64,000 bases of DNA from Isoetes taiwanensis (Eukaryota > Streptophyta > Lycopodiopsida > Isoetales > Isoetaceae): the NCBI GenBank assembly GCA_021234155.1, contig JAJEKV010000002.1, positions 6,643,266 to 6,707,265 on the forward strand, written 5' to 3'. Shown here in pieces: positions 1 to 11,582 of this stretch. The notes under the pieces were generated by a model. That model did no database searches, was not told the DNA's origin, and saw only the letters and a program-made list of their open reading frames with translations. The first letter of the stretch is position 1. Each line of letters opens with the position of its first letter. A program made the position numbers and the translations under genes.

Positions 1-780
1 GCCCACGGAAAGCCCACTTGTTTGGGCTTTGGTAGAAACTGTTTTTCTTGTATGGTTACGAAGTGTGGGGGCACGCCATTAGTGCTAGTGCTTGGGAGAG
101 CTTGGGCGGGTGCAAAAGTCCTTTCTCACTTACAGCCTTGGAGTTAAAACAACGGTGCCCTATGCTATTCTTTTACAAGAGAGCGGGTTTTGGCCTCTTC
201 AACATTACGCCATGAAGCGCCATCTCCACTATATCGCAAGGTGCACCACATGGATGATGTTAGGTATCTGTTCTTGCACTTGCCATGGCTGAATCTCCTC
301 GGCGTTTGAAGCGATGTTGGAAAGAGCATTGCACTACATGGTTTGCCCGTTGGGCTGTGCAACAGCGAAACCTTTGCGATGCTTGCCATTCGATCACGAG
401 CTTTTGCAACAATATCTTAATGGTCGTTTTTTTTCTCAAAAAAGATATGGGGCCTTGATTACTTTGGCCCAAGTGGCTGGTCATTATCATGCACACATAA
501 ATCCCACTTTGGCTCCGGGGCCCCAAGCTTATTTGCTTGCTTCATTGTCCGGGAACAAGCTTGTAGCTATTGCATCAATTCGCATACGGGGTCCCGCGGG
601 TTTCTGGATTGAGGGCGGGTAGATGGGGCGGCCGCAATTGCTGCGACTATGTGCTGTTACCCGATTCTGAGTTATTGAAGATGAAAGCCATACTCTTGAG
701 TTGCCACTGCTTTTGAGATAGTCAGGAATCATTTTTCGACCTTAGCATTCCATTCCACGCTTCCACGACTTCTCGGTAGC
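1..780 (+). pseudogene. LINE 3'-end relic (C-terminal region)
   Basis: Broken reading frames on the plus strand resemble the C-terminal part of a plant non-LTR retrotransposon ORF2. The most telling part is around 500-700. A segment reading AYLLASLSGNKLVAIA and then a GGRW stretch precede a degraded zinc-knuckle-like region with RLC and a later EDESHTL reading. This order (basic stretch, CxxC, EDExH, C) is also seen in the better preserved minus-strand LINE of this window at 6485-6760. Stops and frameshifts interrupt every frame, so it cannot be functional. The start lies outside the window. Identification is by family pattern only; a different decayed coding sequence is possible. Confidence 0.5.
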
Positions 781-1108
781 ACCATCATTGCATGACTTGG
801 CATTATACATACTTGAGGTTCTAGATAAGCGTGCGCAATTTACCGGAGCCCTCGGTAGTCATTATCTAAACTTGTCTAGTATCATCATTCTTGCCAAGGT
901 TTTTCCCTTGAAAACCTTTCGAGGGGGTTTTAATCCTAGTAGTAATGATTGTACTAGCCCATTGTATGGGTCCCCTATTGGTCTCCGTGGACGTTAAAAA
1001 AACTATTCTATTCTATTCTATTCTACTGAGGGCTCAGTAATTGCAGACGTTTATCTAGAACCTCAAGTATGTATAATGCCAAGTCATGCACAGATGGTGC
1101 GCTGAGAC
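771..1108. repeat. Foldback / MITE-like inverted repeat, about 338 bp
   Basis: Two arms are reverse complements with few mismatches: roughly 771-858 and 1023-1108. The best core (789-832 against 1049-1090) contains TATCTAGAACCTCAAGTATG and its complement. The loop (859-1022) holds a (TATTC)n microsatellite at about 1003-1025. It is consistent with a non-autonomous foldback or MITE. No clear target-site duplication is visible, so the class is unresolved. Confidence 0.7.
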
Positions 1109-1120
1109 AATAAAAACCTT

Positions 1121-1280
1121 ATAAACCTTATCAACGTCTATATTCAAATACACTGAGACAATAAAAAAGATGCATAAGGATGCAACGGTTAAAATGCTAT
1201 ATAAACCTTATCAACATCTATATTCAAATACATTGAGACAATAAAAAAGATGCATAAGGTTGCAACGGTTAAAATGCTAT
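1121..1280. repeat. 80-bp tandem duplication (2 copies)
   Basis: 1121-1200 and 1201-1280 are direct tandem copies with period exactly 80 and three visible differences (1136/1216, 1152/1232, 1180/1260). The high identity indicates a fairly recent duplication. Confidence 0.9.
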
Positions 1281-1366
1281 ATGTGTGCATTCCGAAAGGC
1301 ACTTTCAAACTTGCAAACTCTATTTTGTGAAAGATACGTATATGTGCATGCAGATCGTGACTGCTT

Positions 1367-1500
1367 GCTTGAATATTTGTCATATTTATCTTAAATGCAA
1401 ACACAAGGGAAGATTTAGAAATATAATTCATTTTGCTCGAATATTTATCATATTTATCTTAAATGCAAACACAAGGGAAGATTTAGAACTACAATGCATT
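1367..1500. repeat. 68-bp tandem duplication (2 copies)
   Basis: 1367-1434 and 1435-1500 are direct copies with period 68. Both contain CATATTTATCTTAAATGCAA. This is a second local duplication just downstream of the 80-bp one. Confidence 0.85.
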
Positions 1501-2732
1501 TCTAATTCTCTACTGACAAATTTTGTGGAACAACAAACTCCTTTATGAATGATAATTAAGGTGTTGATTTTTTCCACTACAAATATAAGGATATATACCA
1601 ATATTGAAACCACTAATGCCTGGCATCTGAGTTCCAACACTGTTTCTGTGTTGGAAATAATAGATGTTGATAGTTATCAGGAAATGTTTTTAATGCATTT
1701 AACAAAATGTGTAGTTCTAAATTACAACCAAACTTAATGTCTAGGAGTTTGACATTCTTGAGGCGTCTATTTGATTTCCCATACTCTTTGCGCTATTCAA
1801 GATAAAGTTCCTAGCTCGATTCCCAATAGGTTAATGCTGGAGCTTTGCTAATATTTACACTACATTTTTTGAATAATTTTTGAATTTGTAATTCTGCATT
1901 GCATATGCAGAAACCGACAAACAAATCGGCACCCTTATCGTGGTCAACCTGTTGTAATACAAAGATAAATGCAGCTTATGATTTAGAAGGTTTTACACTT
2001 ACGACAAATGTTGATGTGGCTGTAAAAGTATAATTTTCTTAATCTATTCATCTGAGAAGAATGTGATGCAATCTTTTTCCAGATGCCTATAAGATTCATT
2101 ACTATACCTCACTATGACTTGCCCTGACATCAGGCCAAACTAGTCTCTTAGGTTACTCCCTTACGCAGAATCCTAACACAGGTCAGAGCAGCCTTCCAGC
2201 TGCCACTCCTTTTGAATGGAGAAGAATATGATGCAACCTTCTTTCACACAGCTAAAAGCTATGACCATCAGTCCTTTGTTTTGTGCAAGAAACCCTTTCA
2301 CATTATTTCATTTGCCTTCTCTATGTATATGCCACTGGTCTTCACAAATAAACTTGTGATTCTTTTCTTTCTATTGTGTTATAATCCTTTTTGGCGTAAG
2401 ATTTATCATTTTGCAGTGTCCAAGCATGTGTCATGGAGCTTCATTAACAAAAGGGCTATACTTTTTTATCTTTCTGTTGTTGATTCTATGGCTTTATACA
2501 ACAGCCTAAACCATGACAAATCCTAAACCAATATGCTAAACTACTATATACTCCATTACATATGCCCATTGTGTTCCACACTATGCTTTTTTTTAGTCCT
2601 ACCATAACTAATGCCCAAACCCCAAACCTTTACACTTGACAGTCCCGTACATCTACAAAAATGATTATATTTAAATCTTTTTATTCCACCCACAAACTAT
2701 ATTAGTCACCCATTCCGCACGTGTACAACTAA
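1501..2732. other. AT-rich non-coding stretch, presumed Helitron body
   Basis: No ORF here resembles a known protein. The stretch lies upstream of the Helitron 3' terminus at 2762 and probably belongs to that element. Its 5' TC terminus was not found, so the boundary is open. Confidence 0.35.
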
Positions 2733-2762
2733 TGCCCGACATCGCCGGGCACACGTTTCTAG
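2733..2762 (+). mobile_element. Helitron 3' terminus (hairpin + CTAG)
   Basis: A stem TGCCCG (2733-2738) / CGGGCA (2746-2751) is followed by a short spacer, CTAG at 2759-2762 and then T. That is the Helitron 3' end: a hairpin about 10 nt before CTRR, inserted between A and T. It matches termini at 11582, 41266, 44971 and 49291. The body extends to lower coordinates and the 5' end was not recognised. Confidence 0.65.
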
Positions 2763-5700
2763 TAGAGAGTAGTGTTGGTAGCCTGAAGGAGTTAGAATTC
2801 TTCAACTAGCATGTACTTATGTTTCCATAGGAAAATGAAATCCATATCCCTTGCCACTAAATTATGCTATTTCCTTTCTGCCATGCAAACCCTTACAATT
2901 TCAAGATACCATAGGGAGGCTTGGAAGCATGAGAGTAGCAGTTGCATCATAATTATAAGCAATATTAGCAGTTGTCAGAGTTGCCAAGCAATGGCAGTAG
3001 GAGCCCATCTATGGTAGTAGTAGCAGCAAAAAATGTAGCATAGGCATGCGATATATCAGGATCGTTTGCAGCAAAGGTAGCGATGTGGGCAGTATCAGTG
3101 GCAAGGTTTACCCCATCCTCAATGTTTGGTTATAGTGGCCAGAAGATACGAATATGCATCAAGCTAGCAGCACAACCAGCTTGCCATATGTCCCTCACTT
3201 GTGCAAGTTCTCGAAGCTGTGACTCTTGCTACAAGGGAGTGACATCATAGTCTTACATAGCGAAGAAGTTCTCTTTAATTTTCTTGCATGTATTCGCAAT
3301 AAGAGCTATCTAAAACTATGAATTTAACATTATGTGGACGATTATTACATAAATGCAGGCAATGTATGAGCTGAAAATTGCATTTTTTTTTAAGAATTAT
3401 TATCTGAATTTTGCTTGTCAGTTCCTCGCATCTCGCCTCATCCAGACCATGAACCACCACATTATGACATCTACGTCTCTATTCATGTTGCTTTACAAGG
3501 GCTTCTTCAATATCATGTTGGATATCCATTCGACATATTGGCATGAATAGGACCAACATGAGTAGCATGAATAGGAGGATCTCCCCTTTTATTTGCTCTG
3601 GTGTCTGTTGTTGGTCACGTTGTGTTTCCAATTTTGCGAACCGAGATATCATCACCTATGTGTGAACTAAACAGAGACTTTTTTCTTGTATTGTGATTGT
3701 TTTGCCAAGTCCATGTGTTTTATTAGCCAAGTCTATCAGTTCTTGCGGAAAATTTGTTTGCAATGCCTTTATACATTCTTTCTATTCTATAGTACAGAAC
3801 GAGGACAAAGTCAAGCCTTACTAGTGTATTACAGAATGCTTCTTATTCTTAGTGCTCTAAGTGGTCTAGTGATTAAGTTAAAATTTATTTCCTCATATAT
3901 GGGATAAACAATAGGTGAGATAAAAATTGGGAACCTTTCTGACTGTCAAGCACAAATAGGCTTCCATAGTGGAAACTATTAGGGGGAATTTTGTTGTGCT
4001 CTATTCCCTTATTATTGTTACCATCCTTAATATCTGCAACATCAAATGTTGCTATGCATCTTGTGGACCTTAAATAGTCTAATAAGACGAATATGGAAAC
4101 TTATCCATCAGAGGGTTGAGTATCATGAAATTAAAGCCGTTGAGTGCTTTTAACCTTAGCTCTGGGACTTTGACTTGCCCCCAGTATTAAAATTTGATGA
4201 TTTGTGAAAGACAGGCAAAATAGTTTTATGCCTTTAGCATGACACATTGTTCTCAAATTCCAATCTTTCAAATGCCATACAAAAATTTAAAATGATAGCA
4301 TCCAATTTTTGATCAAAAAATGTAGAACAAAGACACATTTATATTATAACTCAAAAAAGAGTACATAAAGGGATCAACTAACGAGCGACATTGCTCTCCT
4401 ATCGCTCTCCTATCTTTTGCTGCATGCCAATCCTTAACACAAGTTTGCCAATCTATGGATTCAAGTGGTTCGTTACATAATGAGACCAACATTGTTGCAT
4501 CAAGTGTCTCTAGGTTCATACGAGTTCTTGTGGCACTCTTATAGCATTTTGGCGGGAAAAACCTCGCTCACAAGTTGCTGTGCTTCCAGGAATGACCATG
4601 CAACATTGCTATAAATTCATTAGGGCTGGAAAACTGTTCTACCAGCTATCACAAGTTCTATTCTCATCTCTCACTTGATGTATTATCACTGCAAAAGTAA
4701 GGCCACAAACAAAATTTAAGCTTCCGCTACAAAATCCGAAACATAAAGAGTTTCCCTAAATCTCAATTAACATAAGAACTGAATTGAAAAAAGTAACAGA
4801 AGATAATGCTGGAGAGCGATATACATACTCGGTTTTCGCTTAGAATGTTTGGTAACATCATGTCTAGCTCATGATACTTGGGTTTATGGAGAATGCAACA
4901 ATTACAGCCAATTTCATTAAACTCCTCTGGTAATGCTCCAACAATTCTTGGAAGATCACAACAAATGTACTATTGCATGAACTACCACAACTATTGCAAT
5001 AGCTGCTGCAACAAGCTGTCAAAATCCAAGTTAGTGAAGATTTCTTATATAAACCTTCAAAGTGCTTAAATTTCCAAAAGAGACTTGCCTTTTGAAAGCA
5101 AACGTTGTTATCAAATGGGACTATTTTAACCCAAATAGAATGCAGACTTTGATTATATTCTTGCAGATAGGTAATAGGATGAGTGCCATAAGAGATTCAA
5201 GGTTTTTGCAGCCCCTTTTGTTGTGCAGACACAATAGCCCATGATGGAGAATGCAACACGGTTCCTGCACATAAGAACCTGTTCTGCACATAAGACTAAT
5301 TGTGCTGGCATGCAGAAACCTTCAACTAAGGGAAGGAACAATGAATACCGTAATCAAAATAAGAAAGAAGATAATGTTACAGACCAAATCTTAACATCTA
5401 TGACCAAATCTTAACATCTATGACCATCTAAGCCATATTACCTCGTTACATCGTCAGAGAAATAGTCATGATGTGGTTTGTAGTATTGACCTGGTTCATA
5501 TCTGGAACAGGACAAACCGTAGATCCAAATTTACAAAATTGAAACACGAATTGAAAATGTAGACCATGTGAACCCAGAATGATAACAAAGAGTCTCCAAT
5601 AAATACATACCTCAAAACTTGAACGAGCTCTCCATTTTCTGCGGGTATCATTGAATATCAAACAATGCGATTCTCTATATCCTACAATAAAAGAGCATTT

Positions 5701-6451
5701 TCATCCTCGGATATCCTTGAAGAAATATATAGAAATGAGTTGACTTATTCTTTACATTCATTTCACATCTTAAAACTTATCATGCTCGTTGGTTTCACAC
5801 GAATCATCCGGTATTGCCTATCGCTTGAACTCAAGAACATCCTGTACTTGTACTAGTACAGCCATGCTTTCAAACCCCCTATATATATCACAAACAAGAA
5901 AAGCGTTCTTCACAATTCATCTCCTTGTTCTCAAATCTCAAAAGTTCAAAACTAGGATGTCTTTACATACCTTACGTACTCGTATACACAACAATAGACT
6001 TTGCTAATCTTGGCTTGGCAATAGCCATAAGATAATCGCATTCACGCATTTGTACATTAAAACCCAAATCATGCACGGACAAACGAGATTGTATGAACGC
6101 ATTTTAACCATACCTATGGGCTTAGAAAATTGTGCAGGTGAATAATCCTTGGAGACCAGCTTACATACTCTTGTTTGATCTTTGCATAAAAAAATCGTGA
6201 GGCAAATATCGGACACCGTAATAAAACGGATGCTCAATAGTGATGTTCTTTCTTAATGCATAATAAAAGGAGATGCATTTGAGTGATCCTCAAGATGAGA
6301 AATATTGATATATTCATGGTACGTGCTAATCGAGTTATTAAGAACGTATAGGTCAAAAACAAGTATTAGATATATTGAATGCATTATATGTTCATTATAA
6401 AAGCCTTACATGTCCAATTCGAAGAATTCTCGCATGCTCATCATTTCCCCA
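2763..6451. other. Non-coding region without recognised genes
   Basis: Only short ORFs are present and none matches a family I recognise on either strand. There is a 20-bp tandem duplication at 5382-5401 / 5402-5421. The rest is AT-rich, probably decayed repeat or intergenic sequence. Confidence 0.4.
5382..5421. repeat. 20-bp tandem duplication
   Basis: GACCAAATCTTAACATCTAT occurs twice in direct tandem, followed by a partial third GACCATCTA. Confidence 0.85.
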
Positions 6452-6484
6452 TATATTTTAATTTAATTTAATTTATTAACTAGC

Positions 6485-6760
6485 TCACTTAGGGCCCTGA
6501 TGGCCATGGAGCCTGATTACAAAGATTTGATTTTCACTTGACAGAAAGAATTGGGCTTCCACCGCCTTAATGTATAGTGCTATTTTCAAAGGTGGTAGAG
6601 AAAATAAAGACCGGAAATTATGTACATGAATATCAAATTGCATAATTATATCGTATATCGCACATGTTGTGAAAACATGGTCTTCATCTTCTCTGAATCG
6701 TATGTCACATAGCTTGCATACCACGTCTTCTATTGGAATCTTATGCCATCTACGTCTCAA
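6485..6760 (-). pseudogene. LINE ORF2 C-terminal zinc-knuckle segment
   Basis: The 91-residue reading contains CKLCDIRF then EDEDHVFTTC. This is the CxxC...HxxxxC pattern found at the C-terminus of plant LINE ORF2 proteins, thought to bind nucleic acid. It lies downstream of the RT segment (8143-7132) in the same orientation. The 370 bp between them is frame-broken. It ends shortly before the AT-rich 3' tail. Confidence 0.7.
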
Positions 6761-7131
6761 TTTCTAGTCAATGCGAGCTGGTCGTGTCGGGCAATGATTT
6801 GCTTCAAATGTCGTGAGATGTCTCATTAAGGTACTCTTGGCCGTGTGTATGCTATCGAGTTAATTTGGTTTCTATAATGGTGCATTACGCTGCACGGAGA
6901 TGACCATATGTGCTCAATAGCCAAGTGTTGCAATAGCGGCGTGCATCCTCTTTATTGGCGGGCCAATTTGCATCAAGTAAGCCCCCATTTGCATGCCCGT
7001 GATTTTCAGATCCCTGTAACCAGCCTTCTTCGCTCACGATTGGCTCATTGCCACATGTGATATCTGTTGCGGGGTTGCTCTTTGAGTCTATTTACAAAAT
7101 TATTTTTTGCTTGATATAAGCGCTTCTAGTT

Positions 7132-8143
7132 CTAGTGGGAACATACCCGTTTACGCCAACATGATGGCGTATGGGATCTGATTTTTATCCCCAATTCTTC
7201 GCACAAAAAAGTCCTCTGGACTTGTTCAATAAAGCGCCAAAGCTTAGGAGACAAACCCGGTCCCCAAATGGGAGCCCCATACAGCACTACTGTTTGAACT
7301 AGTGTTTTAAACAGGGTTCTTTTCAATCTCCAATCATACAGCTCAGCTCTAGAACATCTGGATAGCATGCTGTAAAGCGCCTTCTTCCCACCTGTAACTC
7401 TTCTTTTTATACATTCATTCCAGTTATACTTTGAGGAGAAATCTATGCCAAGGTATTTATAATGCTCCACCGTTTCCAATATTTGACTTTGGTACGTAAA
7501 AGCCGGCCTATCTCTTGTTCCAAAGATCATAATCTTTGACTTAGAGATATTAACTCTCATATGCTTCAAGTCACAGAATCCCTCTAGGGCGTCCAGATGC
7601 TTCTGCAAAATATGTTTCTTGCTTGCAATTAAAACCACATCATCTGCATAAAGGAGTAATTGAAGTAAATATGAGCCCAGTTTAGTACCAGCTAATGAGC
7701 GTGACTTAAGCCAATCATCAAGCTCGTCGATATACAAACCAAATAATGTAGGTGAAAGAGGGCACCCTTGGCGCACGCCAATGGTGCTCTTGATCATATC
7801 ATGTAAACCCCCTGGAATCTCAATAAGCACTTCGTCATATAATTTTGCCACTGCACCTCTTATCTCTTCAGGAACCTCTATCTGAGCCATTCTCTCCCCT
7901 AGATCCCTCCTTGGGACTGTATCAAAAGCTTTGGTGAAATCTATATATGCAATAAACAGTGCATTGCCTGGTGCTTTGGCATGTTCTATTATTACTCGAA
8001 GCGTGAGAGCATGATCGAGAGTGTTATGGTTCTTCCTGAATCCTGCCTGGAAACTAGATCTCTTGTTGTTTGCTTCTGCCCATGAGCTTAATTCTCTCTC
8101 CAGTATGCTACCGAGGATTTTCGCAAACACACTGCCAATTAGA
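7132..8143 (-). pseudogene. LINE reverse transcriptase, main part
   Basis: This 332-residue reading is a non-LTR reverse transcriptase lacking its first segment. Visible motifs include FQAGFRKNHNTLDHALTLR (RT block 2-3), YIDFTKAFDTVPR with the first catalytic Asp, GVRQGCPLSPTLF, and the active-site YADD encoded at 7639-7650. The annotated Met is internal: coding continues upstream to 8143, where the Helitron boundary cuts it, and resumes at 11583. The reading ends early at 7132, so the thumb and C-terminal parts are frame-broken. In an intact LINE this enzyme copies the element RNA at the nicked target. Confidence 0.9.
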
Positions 8144-9881
8144 ATCCTATATTATAAAATTTTACTGTATGTCTGTCTTGTGTGTTGCCCTAGATCGTGT
8201 GGCTGAGACTTACGGTTACAGATCTGACGGCTGTGAAAAAAAAGAAAGGTCGTGATGTGGTCCTTTTCTCACTTTCTTCCAGCGAGCATCAGCGCCACCG
8301 GAGATGCCGTAGAAACTGAAGCTTTCGGGCAGTAGCCAGGTGTGGCCTGTCTTGAAGCATGTGGTCCTTTTCTCACTTTCGAATGCTTAGGGGCTAGGGT
8401 TTCTTGGCCAAGTGAAAGCATATCCTGGTGCTCCTATAAGGTAGCCGAGAAGGATTAAGCGATGGCAAAAGAATCATAGACCACTTCTTTAGCTAACGAT
8501 TACCAGTTCGAACTTGATGCAAAAGAGCTTGGGGCTTGGATTGCTTGCAGGTTATTAGTTTCAGATGGTTTATAAGAATGCGTTTCATTGCATCTCATGC
8601 TTATGGCGTCACTTCAAATCACATACTTGGAAGATCGAACTGCTATATGTTGCTCGAAACTCATCCACAATGTCGCAGATGAGGCAAGGGGTACACCAAG
8701 AACGCCAATACGGAAGACATGTTGATATGCCATAGCTCTTTCGTAGCAGTGATTTCGTATACCTAAGCTGGAACGACATGCAAATAAGGATCAGTGGTTA
8801 TCAAATAAGGTTGAGGCTTATCATCTTTGTGATAAATGCCACATCTTATTGGCATCGTTTTGTGCCATTCCTTTCAACTGCTAATTCTGGGTCTTCTAAG
8901 GTCTTCATCATTCAGGTCCACTTTCAGTTGAACTTGATTTTGCATGCTGAATTTCATTTAAATTCTTTGCCAAAGCACTTTGTGTCAAATCATTCTTATT
9001 TAAATATTTACCAAGATCTTAATGAACCAGTGCTAGGTAAGGCACTCCAGCTGCATCGTTTTCTTCATTTTATGATGTTTCAAGCAATTGCATTTTATGA
9101 TATAACATTGAGCAAGACCCTGCTACTAAGAACTTGAAAAGTAGTGGATGTTGAGAACAAAGCTGAAGATTTAAACCAGTCATCAGAAGTTCACACATCA
9201 TGCCTGCATCCATTACGTTTAAGAACCATGAGATCTTGATCAAACCTGAAAAGATCTTGGTGTTGATCTTGAAGAAATTTTTCGACTGGATCTTGATCTT
9301 GATTATCAAGGTAAATTATCCGAATCTGCAAACATGTCTGTAATATAATTTTCTTTCTTATTTTGAAGAGAACCGTATGGGAGCTACAATGCACCATATT
9401 ATTCATTGTTATTGGTTTATTTGCTCAACGACATGGGAGTTCTGTGTATACCAGCACACGTCTTTTCAATATGTCGTGTTCTGGAGCTATGTAGCTGCCG
9501 CACATCGGCAGGTTTCAAATACTCTTTTGTGCCTTGGACAAAGAAGTGCTTCTCAAATTTATCACATCCCATTCCTTAAGGCGGGAATAAAAGATTGAGC
9601 AGATGTAGAATCAAGTGTACACTTTTGCACAATTCCTAAAGTGTACAACAGACACGATGTCACTTTAGCCCAACTGGCCAGTAAAACCAGTAAAAGTTTC
9701 CAGAGCAATAGCTTCTATTATCAGTATAGATATAAGGATCTATATTATTGATGCAGCAGCAGTTTGCACCTACATTTTAATTGGTGATAAATAATGGATT
9801 CCAGCTGCGTGATTCTACATTGGAAATATGTAAGTTCACATTTGAAATATGTTTCTGATATGTGCTTTTACTATTTTGCAG

Positions 9882-9978
9882 TATCATGACTTGCTTTACA
9901 TATTTGAGCAGAATCACGAATCGTTTTCTACAGAAGTCATTTTGACACTCTTAGCGTTCAAATTTCTTTATCCTTCAG
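9882..9978 (+). pseudogene. Exon-like captured fragment inside the Helitron
   Basis: A 97-bp open segment is preceded by a pyrimidine-rich acceptor ending TTTTGCAG and followed by CAG|GTATTA. It reads HDLLYIFEQNHESFSTEV and onwards without stops. It looks like an internal exon of a host gene picked up by the Helitron. I do not recognise the protein. The next exon-like block (10123-10210) does not continue in phase, so the fragment is decayed. Confidence 0.4.
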
Positions 9979-10122
9979 GTATTATTGTCTGACAGTGTGC
10001 TCTTTCAACACCAACAATTATACTCAGTGTTATTTTCGTGGCTCTTTTCTGAAATATTTTGTTGTTTGCCACTAGCACAGGTTTTGTATGAGAAGATTTT
10101 TGTAGTATGGGGGACTTTTCAG

Positions 10123-10210
10123 AACTGATGTTGTAAAGCTAGCTGATGTTAGGAATATTGATCGCTGTAGAGAACCACCTGATGAGAGTAAGCTGGCTGC
10201 AATTTTACAG
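10123..10210 (+). pseudogene. Second exon-like captured fragment
   Basis: The 88-bp segment sits between ACTTTTCAG and CAG|GTTTGA. It reads KLADVRNIDRCREPPDESK and ends AAILQ. Its composition is typical of coding sequence, unlike the AT-rich surroundings. Family unknown; it may come from the same source gene as 9882-9978. Confidence 0.4.
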
Positions 10211-11582
10211 GTTTGATAGACATAGTAGCCAAAGACTTTATTCTCAAGCGGGTTATGCTTATAACATCCCTACCCACTATAAATAGAAGTTCATGCCTCA
10301 AGCTTCTAATAAGGGTGAACCCTTCACCTTAAAACTTGACAACTTTCAAAGCTTAATTCTCATTGCTTAATTCGCACTGTTATATTATTATCGAATTCTT
10401 TAATTCTCAATGTTTTTCAAGTCTGTCCAAGGATTATTTGTCTCACACATACACACTTCTATATTATTATCAAATGATTTTGAATTTCAATCTACATCAA
10501 CATTTGTAGTAATTTGATCATTTTGTAGGATCAGCTAAACTTGATGTTGTTAAATAATATCATATCAACTTTCAAGCAACCTACGTGTTTGTTAGTGACT
10601 TGCACATCTTTGTGTCTTAATATGGCCCTAAGTTAAGTCCAACAAAAAATAAAATAATATGTCCAACGTTGATAAATTATAAGGAAAAGGAACTAGCGCT
10701 GTCGCTATTTGTAAGCTATTTATTGAGACCTTTAAAACTTTTAGCAAATATATTCCTTAAATTAAAGTACAACCTCCTTCTAGATGTGATTCGTTAGGAA
10801 CAAATCAAGCTTCATGTGGAAAGAGATTGGGTAGGTCTCAAAAATAGAGATTAATTTCAACGATCCAAACAATTGCTTAGTGATATGAAACATCCCAATA
10901 AAAAGTTGTTCGCTCTATTTCACACATCATTAACATTGTTCCCACAGTAATGGACCCAAAGAACGCCTTCTTGGACAGCAAGACGGGGCAAGTTTTCTAT
11001 TATTCCCTAGAAAATCTCAATGGTTTATATATTACGTAACATAAGGATAACGGACAAATGACTTGAAATATAAAGATATACCTAATGGTCGATATATGTC
11101 CTTCTGAATTGTATATTGACAACTTTCTATGCCCTACATTAGGGCTTAAAAGAATCAACACATGCCCCTACATAAATCACGAGTCAATATTGACACACAA
11201 CCTACGTATACTGCATATACAAAACATACTTACTGTCTCGAACACATGCAATTGCTATCCCCTAGACTAACATTCTTACTTGAACACATGCAACTGCTAT
11301 TTCCTACATCATCACGCCGCAATAAATAATCTCTTTATATTGTCTCAACCACAGTGATCCAAGGGTTGACATTTGATGTCGCAATCCGATGGCCAAAGTT
11401 TTCATGCGAGGCTTGCACGTAGTTTTAGGTGTGTGTGTAATAATGGTCCCCAACATTGTTGGGCTTTACTTGGAAACCTGTAGACGATACATACATATGC
11501 AACTAATGCACGCCTTCTTATTGTGGCCAAAACATTTAGATGCTCCAAACTTATGCCCAGCAACGCTGGGCACCTTTACTAG

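Larger units (their letters stand above)
8145..11582 (+). mobile_element. Non-autonomous Helitron inserted in the LINE (3,438 bp)
   Basis: It starts with TCCTATATTATA right after A8144. It ends with hairpin TGCCCAGC-AAC-GCTGGGCA (11554-11572), a short spacer, CTAG at 11579-11582, then T11583. These are the canonical Helitron ends in an A|T target. Removing 8145-11582 rejoins the LINE RT frame without loss or gain of a base, which fixes both ends. No Rep/helicase ORF is visible, so it would depend on proteins supplied elsewhere. It contains exon-like host fragments at 9882-9978 and 10123-10210. Confidence 0.92.

Noticed and set aside
7132-8130. Intact LINE reverse transcriptase gene
   Set aside because: The Met is internal, the domain is cut by the Helitron and the C-terminal part is frame-broken.
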